Shown in pieces: positions 54,951 to 63,950 of a DNA stretch of 64,000 nt (within the stretch, counting starts at the first letter, position 1; every line of letters begins with the position of its first letter). The DNA is from Paraburkholderia acidicola. GTDB lineage: Bacteria; Pseudomonadota; Gammaproteobacteria; Burkholderiales; Burkholderiaceae. Location: positions 1,426,001-1,490,000 of the forward strand of contig NZ_MTZV01000006.1 in assembly GCF_002362315.1 (NCBI RefSeq). Direction: 5' to 3'. The notes below the pieces were generated by a model, which worked only from the letters and a program-made list of their open reading frames with translations, was not told where the DNA came from and made no database searches. Position numbers and translations under genes: made by a program.

Positions 54951-54969
54951 AAATGAGAATTATTACTAT
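54951..54969 (-). promoter_or_regulatory. Fur box upstream of siderophore receptor
   Basis: AAATGAGAATTATTACTAT fits the Fur pattern (GATAATGATAATCATTATC) in its core TGAGAATTATTA. It is 143 bp upstream of the receptor start and in AT-rich DNA. Confidence 0.65.
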
Positions 54970-55057
54970 GTAGAAAAATGAGATCTCCGCGTCGGCAACG
55001 CGCCCTTTCCCCGTTTGATCCTCGTCCTGTCTGCCCAGGTGCCAGGCTGGATACGAC

Positions 55058-55080
55058 AAGGCCGCCTCGCGGCGGCCTTT
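55058..55080 (-). terminator. Hairpin terminator after the molybdoenzyme gene
   Basis: AAGGCCGCC-TCGC-GGCGGCCTT, a perfect 9-bp stem, lies about 30 bp downstream of the stop at 55111. The T-run is poor on the minus strand. Confidence 0.6.
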
Positions 55081-55110
55081 CGTTTCGTCCAGCAAGCTTA
55101 CTTTTCGATA

Positions 55111-57423
55111 TCAGGCAGCGACCGCCTCGACGGTAGCGGACAGCAACACGGGGATCGATTTCGACGTCGGCGTACCGGCACCATCGGCCACTGACTCCAG
55201 CGGCACGAGCGGATTCGTCTCCGGGTAATAGGCGCCGAGGCAACCGCGCGGAATGTCGTATTCGACGAGCAGGAAACTGTCGACGCGCCGCTCCACACCG
55301 TCGTCCCACACGCTCGTGATATCGACGCGCTGCCCGGCGACAAAACCGAGCATCGCGAGATCGTCGCGGTTCGCGAACAGCACGCGCCGCTGGCCAAACA
55401 CGCCGCGATAGCGATCGTCGAGACCGTAGATCGTCGTGTTGTACTGATCGTGCGAACGTGTCGTCATCAGCGTCATCAGACGCTCGCCGAGACGCTCGCG
55501 GGCGCGATGAATCGGCGTGTCGACTGCGATCGCATGAACGAGAAACTGCGCCTTGCCGCTCGGCGTCTTCCAGATCCGCTCGCGCGATGCGACACCGAGA
55601 TGGAAGCCGCCCGGATGCTTGAGCCGTTCGTTGTAGTTCTCGAAACCGTCGATCACCTGCGCGATGCCATTGCGAATCAACGCGTAATCGTTCGCGTGCG
55701 CAAGCCAGTCGACCTTCGCGCTACCGAGCGTCGCGTGCGCCATCCGCGCGACGATCGCAATCTCCGACAGCAGGTTCGGTGAGGCCGGCCGGTTCATCCC
55801 GTACGAGATGTGCACCATGCTCATCGAATCCTCGACGCTCACGCCCTGCGCGATACCGTTCTGCAGATCGATCTCGGTGCGGCCGAGTGTCGGCAGGATC
55901 AGCGCGTCGCGGCCATGTATCAGATGGCTACGGTTCAGCTTGGTCGTGATGTGCACGGTCAGGTCGCACGAGCGCATCGCGTCCCACGTACGCGGCGTAT
56001 CGGGCGTCGCGATCGAGAAGTTACCGCCGAGCCCGATGAACACTTTCACCTTGCGCTCGAGCATCGCCTGAATCGTGCTGACGACATCGAGGCCATGTTC
56101 GCGCGGCGGCTCGAAACGGTACACAGCGCCGAGCCGGTCGAGAAATTCGTGGGTCGGTTGTTCCTCGATACCGACAGTGCGATCGCCCTGCACGTTCGAG
56201 TGGCCGCGCACCGGGCACAGCCCCGCACCGCGCCGGCCGATATTGCCGCGCATCATCATCAGGTTCGACAGCAACTGCACGGTCGGCACCGAGTTCTTGT
56301 GCTGCGTGAGGCCCATGCCCCACGTCGAGATCACCGCGCGCCCCTTCGCGTAGATGTCGGCGAGCTTCAACACGTCGTCGAACGGCACACCCGATTCCGC
56401 GACGATCGTGTCCCAGCTTTCGGCGCGCAGATCGTCGGCGAACGCGTCGAAGCCGACCGTATGCGCCGCGATGAAATCGACGTCGAGCACGCGTTCGAGA
56501 CCGGACACAAGCGCTTCATCGTCGAGTTCGACGACACGTTTAGCAACACCCTTGATCAGCGCAAAGTCGCCACCGACCTTCGGCCGGATAAACACCGAAC
56601 TGATCTTCGTGCTACCAAGCGTCAGCATTTCCACCGGATGCTGCGGGCTCGCAAAGCGTTCGAGGCCGCGCTCCTTCAGCGGATTGATCGACACGATCGT
56701 CGCACCGCGCTTCGCGCATTCGCGCAGTTCGCCGAGCATGCGCGGGTGGTTGGTCGCGGGGTTCTGCCCAAACAGTAGCAGCGTGTCGGCGTGTTCGAAG
56801 TCGTCGAGTGTGACCGTACCTTTGCCCACACCGACCGTGTGCGGCAAGCCGCGGCTCGTCGCTTCGTGACACATATTCGAGCAGTCGGGGAAATTGTTGG
56901 TGCCGTACATCCGCACGAACAGCTGGTACAGGAACGCGGCTTCGTTGCTCGCGCGTCCCGACGTATAGAAAGCCGCGCGATCGGGATCGTCGAGACCGTT
57001 TAGATGCTGTGCAATCAGCGCAAACGCATCGTCCCAACTGATCGGCACGTAGCGATCGCGTGCGGCATCGTAGACGAGCGGGTCGGTGAGCCGGCCGTGC
57101 TGCTCGAGTTCGAAGTCGGACTGCGCCATCAGCGCGGTCACGGTGTGTTCCTCGAAGAACGCCGGCGTCACGCGCTTACCGGTCGCCTCGGCGGCCACCG
57201 CCTTGACACCGTTCTCGCAGAACTCGAAGGTCGACGCATGTTCGCGGTCAGGCCACGCGCAGCCCGGACAGTCGAAGCCGTTCGGCTGGTTCTGCGCCAG
57301 CAGCGTGCGGTAGTTGCCGCCCGCCACCTTCTCCTTGATCAGGTTGATGGCGACGTACTTCAGCGCGCCCCAGCCCGCGGCGGGGTGCGTGTACGGTTCG
57401 ATGCGGGCTTCGGGTTTCTTCAT
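55111..57423 (-). CDS. FdhF/YdeP-like molybdopterin oxidoreductase
   Basis: Molybdopterin oxidoreductase of the YdeP/FdhF-like (TIGR01701) group, 770 aa. The GFDCPGCAWPD motif near residue 50 is diagnostic. Other marks are NNFPDCSNMCHEATSRG near 180-197, LLLFGQNPATNHPRM near 217-231, RGNIGRRGAGLCPVRGHSNVQGDRT near 400-424 and a C-terminal aspartate-decarboxylase-like domain. It has no classic N-terminal [4Fe-4S] Cys set. The physiological substrate of this group is unsettled (formate oxidation is often assumed). ATG 57423 opens on the conserved start. It is divergent from a MocR regulator. Confidence 0.88.
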   Translation of the reverse strand: MKKPEARIEPYTHPAAGWGALKYVAINLIKEKVAGGNYRTLLAQNQPNGFDCPGCAWPDREHASTFEFCENGVKAVAAEATGKRVTPAFFEEHTVTALMAQSDFELEQHGRLTDPLVYDAARDRYVPISWDDAFALIAQHLNGLDDPDRAAFYTSGRASNEAAFLYQLFVRMYGTNNFPDCSNMCHEATSRGLPHTVGVGKGTVTLDDFEHADTLLLFGQNPATNHPRMLGELRECAKRGATIVSINPLKERGLERFASPQHPVEMLTLGSTKISSVFIRPKVGGDFALIKGVAKRVVELDDEALVSGLERVLDVDFIAAHTVGFDAFADDLRAESWDTIVAESGVPFDDVLKLADIYAKGRAVISTWGMGLTQHKNSVPTVQLLSNLMMMRGNIGRRGAGLCPVRGHSNVQGDRTVGIEEQPTHEFLDRLGAVYRFEPPREHGLDVVSTIQAMLERKVKVFIGLGGNFSIATPDTPRTWDAMRSCDLTVHITTKLNRSHLIHGRDALILPTLGRTEIDLQNGIAQGVSVEDSMSMVHISYGMNRPASPNLLSEIAIVARMAHATLGSAKVDWLAHANDYALIRNGIAQVIDGFENYNERLKHPGGFHLGVASRERIWKTPSGKAQFLVHAIAVDTPIHRARERLGERLMTLMTTRSHDQYNTTIYGLDDRYRGVFGQRRVLFANRDDLAMLGFVAGQRVDITSVWDDGVERRVDSFLLVEYDIPRGCLGAYYPETNPLVPLESVADGAGTPTSKSIPVLLSATVEAVAA

Positions 57424-57600
57424 GATCGGATGGCCGGATACAGACCAGTTAACAAGTTGCACTGCGAAGGCGCACTGCGCCGATGTATGCAGCGTACTGT
57501 GTTCCAAAACTGTCACGGCACACAGAAAACATGAAACCCGAGGGATACAGTTGCGCGAATCTGGCCTACACTCGCGTCGTTACCCTCATCGCCCGCCACC

Positions 57601-59016
57601 GTGACGCTCTACGAACAACTCGCCGACGAAATCGAGGCCGCTGTGCGGCGCGGCGTGTTCGCGGCCGGTGAACGGATTCCGTCGGTGCGCCAGGCCAGCC
57701 AGCAGCACGGCGTGAGCATCAAGACGGTGTTGCACGCGTATGGCTTGCTCGAAAGCCGTGGTGTCGTCGAGACGCGACCGCAGTCTGGCTACTTCGTGCG
57801 CGATGCAGCCGTACGAGCCCGCACCGCGCCCGGCCGTGCAACGCAAACACAAGTCGTCGCCGCGGAAGTCGACGTGAGCCGGCTCGTGCTGTCCACGCTG
57901 CGCAGCATCCGCAGTGAGGATGCGATGCCGCTCGGCTCGCCGTATCCGGACCCGTCGCTGTTCCCGTGGCGGCGCATCAACCAGTATGCGAACGCGATCG
58001 CGCGACGTCATGCGAGCTGGAATCTGATCGACGATCTGCCGCCGGGCAACCCCGAGCTGATCCGCCAGATCGCGCGGCGTTACGCCGAAAACGGCATTGC
58101 GATCGATCCCGACGAAATCATCATCACGGTCGGCGCCACCGAAGCGATCAACCTGAGCCTGCAGGCGGTCGCCAGACCCGGCGATACGGTCGCCGTCGAA
58201 TCGCCGACCTACTACGCGATGCTGCACGCGATCGAACGTCTCGGCATGCGCGCAATCGAGGTCCCGACCCACCCGGTGCACGGCATCGATATCGACGTGC
58301 TTGCGCAGATTATCGGTAGACAGAAAATCGCTGCGTGCATGGTGATGCCCAATTTCCAGAATCCGCTCGGCTTCCGGATGCCCGACGAGCGCAAGCAACA
58401 ACTCGTCGATCTGCTCGCCGCGCACGACATTCCAGCCATCGAAAACGACGTCTACCAGGAACTGTATTTCGGCGACACACGCCCCTCGACGCTGAAGAGT
58501 TTCGACACGCGTGGCCTCGTGCTGCATTGCGCGTCGTTCTCGAAGAGCCTGAGCGCGTCGTACCGCATCGGCTGGGCGATGCCGGGCCGGTATCGCGCGC
58601 AGGTCGAGAAGCTCAAGTTCCTCAATACGCTGACCACACCGTCGGTGCCGCAGATCGCGATCGCGGACTATCTGCGGCACGACGGTTACGACCGGCATCT
58701 GCGGCAGGTGCGTAAGTTCTATCGTCAGCAGGCGCGACTCATGATCGCGATGGTGCTGCGGTTTTTCCCCGCCGGCACGCGCACCTCGTCGCCGCAAGGC
58801 GGCTATGTGCTGTGGGTCGAACTGCCGCCACGCGTCGATTCGATGCGGCTCTATCAGGCGGCGCTCGTGCGCAGCATCACGATCGGTCCTGGCTATATGT
58901 TTTCGACGCGCAACGACTTCAGCCACTTCATCCGGCTGAACTACAGCTACCCCTGGAACGCGCAAACCGAGCACGCGCTCAAGACGCTCGGCGAACTTGC
59001 CGCGAGCATGGTCTGA
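57601..59016 (+). CDS. MocR-type regulator, GntR helix-turn-helix fused to aminotransferase
   Basis: MocR-family regulator, 471 aa. The N-terminal GntR winged helix is at residues ~1-70 (PSVRQASQQHGVSIKTVLHAYGLLESRG), linked to a fold-type I PLP aminotransferase domain from ~95. The PLP Lys lies in SFSKSLSASYRIGW. It starts with GTG at 57601. It is divergent from the molybdoenzyme and 14 bp upstream of a small winged-helix gene. The effector is probably an amino acid or pyridoxal phosphate (family knowledge). Confidence 0.9.
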   Translation: MTLYEQLADEIEAAVRRGVFAAGERIPSVRQASQQHGVSIKTVLHAYGLLESRGVVETRPQSGYFVRDAAVRARTAPGRATQTQVVAAEVDVSRLVLSTLRSIRSEDAMPLGSPYPDPSLFPWRRINQYANAIARRHASWNLIDDLPPGNPELIRQIARRYAENGIAIDPDEIIITVGATEAINLSLQAVARPGDTVAVESPTYYAMLHAIERLGMRAIEVPTHPVHGIDIDVLAQIIGRQKIAACMVMPNFQNPLGFRMPDERKQQLVDLLAAHDIPAIENDVYQELYFGDTRPSTLKSFDTRGLVLHCASFSKSLSASYRIGWAMPGRYRAQVEKLKFLNTLTTPSVPQIAIADYLRHDGYDRHLRQVRKFYRQQARLMIAMVLRFFPAGTRTSSPQGGYVLWVELPPRVDSMRLYQAALVRSITIGPGYMFSTRNDFSHFIRLNYSYPWNAQTEHALKTLGELAASMV

Positions 59017-59030
59017 CGAGGAGACACGCT

Positions 59031-59297
59031 ATGAACGATGCCATCGACCCCGCCCTCGTCGCCGTGCTCGCGCAGTTATGGCGCGCGGAACAGGAAACGC
59101 CGGGCCATGCATGGTCGCTGGCAAAACTGGCCAAGCAGACCGGCCTGCCGATGAGCGGCTTGCGCCGTCAACTGACGGCACTCGTCGACAGCGACATCGT
59201 CGAGACGACGTTCACCGAGGAAGGCACGGGTACCGCGCGCCTGAGCGAAGCCGGCCGGTCGCTATGCGCTGAGGTATTCGGCAGTCCGGATGCTTGA
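59031..59297 (+). CDS. Small winged-helix protein
   Basis: Small DNA-binding-type protein, 88 aa: SLAKLAKQTGLPMSGLRRQLTALVDSDIVETTF, residues ~28-60, has a winged-helix pattern of MarR/ArsR type. ATG 59031 has a GAGGAG site, 14 bp after the MocR gene, so it is co-transcribed with it. It has no metal-binding Cys set. It probably acts with MocR on the molybdoenzyme (inference). Confidence 0.7.
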   Translation: MNDAIDPALVAVLAQLWRAEQETPGHAWSLAKLAKQTGLPMSGLRRQLTALVDSDIVETTFTEEGTGTARLSEAGRSLCAEVFGSPDA

Positions 59298-59408
59298 GAG
59301 GCTGCGCGGCCGCGTTCGCGGGTTGCACTTGTTATAGTTCCTCGGGCATGGTGCTTGCACTTACTTACCGTCGTCACTGCTGTCACGCTTCCGACCACAA
59401 GGACCACC

Positions 59409-60725
59409 ATGGACACACTCTCTTCAGAAAAACTCCAGACGGTGGCCCGCAAGCAGGCGTCGTGGGCCATCGGTGCGCTCAGGCAATTCTCAGCGAACCG
59501 CTGTGCGGCGATGGCCGCGGGCATCGCGTTCTATGCGGCATTCTCGCTGGCACCGACGCTCGTGATGGTGATCGCGATCGCCGGCTGGTTCTTCGGTGCC
59601 GAGGCGGCGCGTGGGGAACTGTTCCGCGAAGTGCACGGCGTGCTTGGCAACGAAGCGGCCGCCGGTATCACGACGATCGTCGAGAACGCGCACCGTAGCG
59701 GCAACGCGGGCGGCATCGCTGCGATCATCTCGTTCGCGGCGCTGGCGATCGGTGCGTCGGCAACTTTCTCGTCGCTGAACAGTGCGCTCAACATGGTGTG
59801 GCCGCCCACGGGGGCGCGCTCGTCGAGCGTGGTCGCCCTCGTGCGCGTTCGTCTGATCTCGTTCAGCCTCGTGCTCGGTGTTGCGTTCCTCCTGATCGTG
59901 TCGCTGGTGCTCGACACCGCGATTACGTTCGTCGGCCAGTGGCTGTGGGGCAATTCGCCCTATGTGGTGATCGGCAACGTGCTGCAGTTGATCGTCGGCC
60001 TGCTCGTCCTCGCATTCGCCTTTGCCGCACTGCTCAAGTTCTTGCCCGATGCAATCGTGCGCTGGCAAGACGCGATGGTCGGTGGACTCATCGCCGCTGT
60101 CCTGTTTTCCGCGGGCAAGAAGCTGTTCGCGCTGTACCTCGCGCATGCGGGTATGGCGAATTCGTTCGGCGCAGCGGGCTCGCTGGCCGTGCTGTTGATG
60201 TGGCTGTATTTCTCGGCGGCCGTGCTGTTGCTCGGCGCCGAATTCTCCGCGGCCCGCGGCCGGTTGCACGATCCGCGCGGTGCATGGGGCCTGCAGGACA
60301 GCGAACCGCCGCCGGGCAGTCGCGCCAAACTGGCGTCGGTGATCGCGGCTTCGACGGTCGCGTCCGGGGCACAGCGCCGGCTCGATCTGCAGGATGCGCT
60401 CGCGGCCGACGCTGCGTCAGTGTCTTCGCTTCCGCAAACCACCGATGTGGACGCGGATGAGGACACGCCGCCCAAAACACCCGCGACCAACGGTGCAGTG
60501 CGTTTCGGCCGTACGGTGGTGCGCGTCGAAAACCAGGCTACGCGGGCCGCCGCTGCAACGCTGGTGCAGGCCGGCCGTAGCGCCGTCGCCGCCGATCGCT
60601 ACGTGAAGCGGCATCCGTGGGGCTCGCTGCTGCTGGCTGCGGGCGCGGCGCTCGTCGTCACCGCGGTCGCGGGTCGCCGCAACGGCGACAGCGAAGCACC
60701 AGAGACCGCCAACGACGACCGTTGA
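59409..60725 (+). CDS. YihY/BrkB family membrane protein
   Basis: Inner-membrane protein, 438 aa, of the YihY/UPF0761 (BrkB) family, formerly misnamed RNase BN. Six helices lie between residues ~25 and 280, with AAGIAFYAAFSLAP near 33-46, PDAIVRWQDAMVGGLIAAVLF near 212-232 and YLAHAGMANSFGAAGSLAVLLMWLYFSA near 240-267. The C-terminal ~150 residues are polar and Ala-rich, ending with a last hydrophobic helix (GSLLLAAGAALVVTAVAG). That C-terminal helix is uncommon in the family. AAGGA precedes ATG 59409. Physiological role is unsettled. Confidence 0.85.
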   Translation: MDTLSSEKLQTVARKQASWAIGALRQFSANRCAAMAAGIAFYAAFSLAPTLVMVIAIAGWFFGAEAARGELFREVHGVLGNEAAAGITTIVENAHRSGNAGGIAAIISFAALAIGASATFSSLNSALNMVWPPTGARSSSVVALVRVRLISFSLVLGVAFLLIVSLVLDTAITFVGQWLWGNSPYVVIGNVLQLIVGLLVLAFAFAALLKFLPDAIVRWQDAMVGGLIAAVLFSAGKKLFALYLAHAGMANSFGAAGSLAVLLMWLYFSAAVLLLGAEFSAARGRLHDPRGAWGLQDSEPPPGSRAKLASVIAASTVASGAQRRLDLQDALAADAASVSSLPQTTDVDADEDTPPKTPATNGAVRFGRTVVRVENQATRAAAATLVQAGRSAVAADRYVKRHPWGSLLLAAGAALVVTAVAGRRNGDSEAPETANDDR

Positions 60726-61116
60726 TCCCGCCCAGCGCCATCTCGCGAGCGCCTAGTCTCCCTGGGACGATCTGTCCATCTTTGTCTGCCGTTTACCCCG
60801 CGAATCGCATAAAAAAGATGCTAACAATCAGCTGACGAATATCAATCGAGACGCCGCATTTATTACGTATAGCCTTCAAAATGATATCTAAATTGTAAAT
60901 AGCTCCACCCGCACTCTCAACAAAACAACAATAATGCGATATCAGAGAGATAATATTGTCAAATTTGGAACAGTCGGCGAAAGGCTTTATATACAAGGCT
61001 TTGAGCGACATGTCACATTTTGGAGACAGTGATTTTTTTTCAGTTCTTGCGCATAGACACACTGCGCTATTCTCCTTTCCGCAACAACGAAACTAATCAT
61101 CTGCGTGGAGAAATGG
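60726..61116. other. AT-rich porin upstream region
   Basis: A 391-bp gap clearly richer in A+T than the rest of the window from about 60810 to 61100. It contains an 89-codon minus-strand frame (60793-61062) with several Cys but no recognised family or ribosome site; I do not call it a gene. AT-rich DNA here fits a regulated porin promoter. Confidence 0.5.
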
Positions 61117-62247
61117 ATGAAACGAATCGCACTATCTACCCTCTCGCTGGCCCTTCTGGGTGCCGCTGGCGCAGCCCACGCTCAAAGCAGCGTGACCCTG
61201 TACGGCGTGCTGGACGACGCTTTCCAGTACGTGCATAACGCCAATACGAATAACAAGAGCTTCGTCGGCCTGGTCGGCGGCAACATGCAGGGCAATCGCT
61301 GGGGCCTGAAAGGCACCGAAGATCTGGGTGGCGGTCTCAAGGCCATCTTCCAGTTGGAAAACGGTTTTGATCCGAATACCGGCAAGCTTGGTCAAGGCGG
61401 CAAGGAATTCGGACGTCAAGCCTACGTCGGCCTGACGAGCGACCAGTACGGTACGGTCACCCTCGGCCGTCAGTACGATCCGGTCGTCGACCTGGTCCAG
61501 CCGATCACGGCAGACAACTACTGGGGCTCCACGTTCACCACGCCTAGCGACGTCGACAACAACGACAACAGCTCGCGTACGAACAGCGCCGTCAAGTACA
61601 CGTCACCGGTGTTCGGTGGCCTCCAGTTCGAAGGCATGTACGCATTCGGCGGCGTCGCAGGTGCGATCAGCGCAGGCCAGACATGGTCCGGCGCGGTCAG
61701 CTACGCAACGGGTCCGTTCAGCCTCGCAGCAGGCTACATCCGCATGACCAACGCCAACACGGCAGCAGCCCGTGCCGGTAGCTGGAACGCGACGTCGGAC
61801 GCTACGTTCAACTCGATCAACCTGCCGTTCGCATCGGCCAAGTCGATCGGTATCGCGTCGATCGCTGGTCAGTATGTCATCGGGCCGATCACGGCTGGCA
61901 TCCGCTACAGCAACGCGCAGTACAAGCCGGACTCGCTGTCCTCGTTCGGCGCGACGGAGCGTTACAACGTCGGTGCAGGTTTCGTGAACTACCAGTTGAC
62001 GCCGGCAGCGCTGCTCGGTCTGGGCTACACCTTTACGCACGCTTCGGGCAACGGCCCGTCGGCGTCGTATAACCAGATTTCGCTGGGTGCGGACTACAAC
62101 CTGTCGAAGCGTACGGACGTCTATGCGCTCGGCGCGTACCAACGTGCAAGCGGTACGGGTGCAACGGCAACCGTGGCCGACTACGACTACCCGTCGGACT
62201 CGACGGCGCAGGAAATCTTCACGATCGGTATCCGTCACAAGTTCTAA
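61117..62247 (+). CDS. Gram-negative porin (Burkholderia type)
   Basis: Outer-membrane general porin (Porin_4), 376 aa. The signal peptide MKRIALSTLSLALLGAAGAAHAQ, then SSVTLYGVLDDAFQYVHN, RWGLKGTEDLGGGLKAIFQLENGF and GRQAYVGLTS, and the terminal IRHKF (C-terminal Phe) are all family marks. ATG 61117 has a GGAG site six bases upstream. It is paralogous to the porin at 51370. It converges with the Anbu gene, with a strong terminator between. Confidence 0.93.
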   Translation: MKRIALSTLSLALLGAAGAAHAQSSVTLYGVLDDAFQYVHNANTNNKSFVGLVGGNMQGNRWGLKGTEDLGGGLKAIFQLENGFDPNTGKLGQGGKEFGRQAYVGLTSDQYGTVTLGRQYDPVVDLVQPITADNYWGSTFTTPSDVDNNDNSSRTNSAVKYTSPVFGGLQFEGMYAFGGVAGAISAGQTWSGAVSYATGPFSLAAGYIRMTNANTAAARAGSWNATSDATFNSINLPFASAKSIGIASIAGQYVIGPITAGIRYSNAQYKPDSLSSFGATERYNVGAGFVNYQLTPAALLGLGYTFTHASGNGPSASYNQISLGADYNLSKRTDVYALGAYQRASGTGATATVADYDYPSDSTAQEIFTIGIRHKF

Positions 62248-62285
62248 GCATGACGTGATGCACAGCTGAAGTTCCAGCTGTCATG

Positions 62286-62323
62286 AGCCAGCCTGAGGCG
62301 CCAAGCCGAAGGCTGGCTTTTTT
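62286..62323 (+). terminator. Intrinsic terminator of porin gene
   Basis: AGCCAGCC/GGCTGGCT 8-bp stem (62286-62293 and 62311-62318), with a further GC-rich inner loop, followed by TTTTTT (62318-62323), 38 bp after the porin stop. Confidence 0.85.
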
Positions 62324-62413
62324 ATTGGCGGAGGCCTGCGTGGATGGTGTGGTGGCAGTTAGCGTTGTAGTGGCCGCGGCAGGGCTCAGGCAGCGGCCAC
62401 GGCACCGTACCGC

Positions 62414-63283
62414 TCAGTGCCGCGCCTGCTCTTTTGCTGCCTGCGCGAGGGTCTGCTCGGGCATCGCGTCGGCGGCATTGGCGGCCTCGGGCCCGCGATA
62501 GGTCACCGACGCACGCTCGCGCTGCGCGAGCGGCACGTTGGCGGTCTCCAGCCAGTCCGGATCGGGAATTTCACCGAACACCTGGCGCAGCCGTTCGCCC
62601 CAGGTGCGGTGGATCATCTGGTAGTACGCGTTGTCCTGATCGATCGAGACGAAACGCGTCACATGCAGCGCGTCGGTTTCGTACACCAGCAGATCGAGCG
62701 GCAGGCCCACGGAGAGATTCGAGCGCAGCGTCGAATCCATGGAAATAAGCGCGCATTTTGCCGCTTCGTCGAGCGGCGTGGCAGGCGTCAGCACGCGGTC
62801 GATGATCGGCTTGCCGTACTTCGACTCGCCGATCTGGAAGTACGGGCACACCGTCGATGCCTCAATGAAATTGCCCGCCGCGTAAATCATGAAAAGCCGC
62901 GGCGTCTGCGGCTTGCCGTCGATACCGATCTGGCCGCCGAGAATAAAGCTGCAATTGAAGTCGACGCCAAATTCCTGCAGCGCCGGCGCCTCGCGCTGAT
63001 GCACCGCGCGCACCGCATCCCCGACGACCCGCGCCGCGTCCGTCATCGTCCCGACCGTCCACAACGTGGGGCGCCCGTCGTCCGACGGTTCGCTCAGCAC
63101 GTGTAGCACCGCCTGAGTCAGAGACAGGTTGCCCGCGCCCAGCAACACGAGCACCCGTTCGCCGGGCTGCTCGAATACCGACATCTTGCGCGCGGTGCTG
63201 ATGTGATCGACGCCCGCATTGGTCCGGGTGTCCGACAGGAACACGAGACCGTCGTCGACGCACATCGCGACACAGTAAGTCAT
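62414..63283 (-). CDS. Anbu-type proteasome-like peptidase
   Basis: Ntn-hydrolase of the proteasome-HslV family, 289 aa, of the Anbu (ancestral beta subunit) type. After Met1 the sequence is TYCVAMCVDDGLVFLSDTRTNAGVD, with T2 as the expected catalytic N-terminal Thr and the DTRTNAGVD segment that marks Anbu. ATG 63283 exposes this Thr; the longer upstream frame to 63358 does not. The C-terminal ~40 residues are longer and more charged than the core. Anbu genes often sit with ATP-grasp, alpha-E and transglutaminase genes; none is seen here, so it is solitary in this window. Confidence 0.88.
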   Translation of the reverse strand: MTYCVAMCVDDGLVFLSDTRTNAGVDHISTARKMSVFEQPGERVLVLLGAGNLSLTQAVLHVLSEPSDDGRPTLWTVGTMTDAARVVGDAVRAVHQREAPALQEFGVDFNCSFILGGQIGIDGKPQTPRLFMIYAAGNFIEASTVCPYFQIGESKYGKPIIDRVLTPATPLDEAAKCALISMDSTLRSNLSVGLPLDLLVYETDALHVTRFVSIDQDNAYYQMIHRTWGERLRQVFGEIPDPDWLETANVPLAQRERASVTYRGPEAANAADAMPEQTLAQAAKEQARH

Positions 63284-63409
63284 GGATAGATCCGCAAGAA
63301 AAAGACCCGCTATTGTAATACTGCGCGGCGCAACCCCGTTTGTGATGCAGTCGGGCACGTGCTGGCACGTCGGTTCATCGTTGCACTACCCGAATACGCA
63401 ACGCCCATG

Positions 63410-63441
63410 AAAAATCCCCACGGACGTGAGCCCGTGGGGAT
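63410..63441 (-). terminator. Intrinsic terminator of HU-like gene
   Basis: On the minus strand a 10-bp stem (ATCCCCACGG with CCGTGGGGAT) is followed by TTTTT, 63 bp after the HU-like stop at 63504. Confidence 0.85.
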
Positions 63442-63503
63442 CGTGTACTGCCTGTCTGCGGAAAACGCCGCGGCCCCGAAAGGCATCGACGTGTCTCGCG
63501 AGA

Positions 63504-63950
63504 TCAGCTCGCTGCTGCGTCCTTCAGCTTCTTCAGCGCACGTGCCTTGATGCGCACGCTTGCCGGCTTGGCCGGGAACCAGCGCTCTTCACCCGTGAAC
63601 GGATCCTTGCCGAAGCGCTTCTTCTTCGCCGGCACTTGCTGCGCGACGATCTTCAGCAGACCCGACAACGTGAATTCGCCAGCACCCTTCTTGTGCACCG
63701 AGCCGAGGATCGTGTCTTCGAGTGCAGCCAGAACAGCCTTGGCAGCCTTCGGTTCAACACCAGCACGTTCTGCGACATGAGCAGCCAGCGAGGCCTTCGT
63801 GAAGGTGTCCTTGATCGGCGACGGAGCGCCGGACGCCTTCACGGCGACCTTCTTAGCTGCAGCTTTTTGCGCAGGCACTTTCTTCGCAGCAACCTTTTTG
63901 GCAGCTGCCGGTGCGGCCTTCTTGGCCACCTTTTTTGCGGAAGTCGGCAT
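63504..63950 (-). CDS. HU-like protein with Lys/Ala-rich N-terminal tail
   Basis: HU/IHF-family DNA-binding protein, 148 aa. Residues 1-45 are Lys/Ala-rich repeats of the histone H1 type (AKKVAKKAAPAAAKKVAAKK), and residues ~55-148 form the HU core: TKASLAAHVAERAGVEPKAAKAVLAALEDTILGSVHK, then the beta-arm stretch KKKRFGKDPFTGEERW. ATG 63950 has an AGGAG site five bases upstream; the longer frame to 63992 adds an unrelated stretch. HU with such a tail is known in Burkholderia relatives and binds DNA non-specifically. Confidence 0.9.
   Translation of the reverse strand: MPTSAKKVAKKAAPAAAKKVAAKKVPAQKAAAKKVAVKASGAPSPIKDTFTKASLAAHVAERAGVEPKAAKAVLAALEDTILGSVHKKGAGEFTLSGLLKIVAQQVPAKKKRFGKDPFTGEERWFPAKPASVRIKARALKKLKDAAAS

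Larger units (their letters stand above)
54809..55110. other. Promoter region of TonB receptor and terminator region
   Basis: A 302-bp gap that carries the Fur box at 54951-54969 and a hairpin terminator at 55058-55080. I see no gene in it. Confidence 0.6.

Noticed and set aside
60793..61062. 89-codon minus-strand Cys-containing frame in AT-rich DNA
   Set aside because: No ribosome site and no family; AT-rich DNA upstream of a porin explains it. Noted under findings only.
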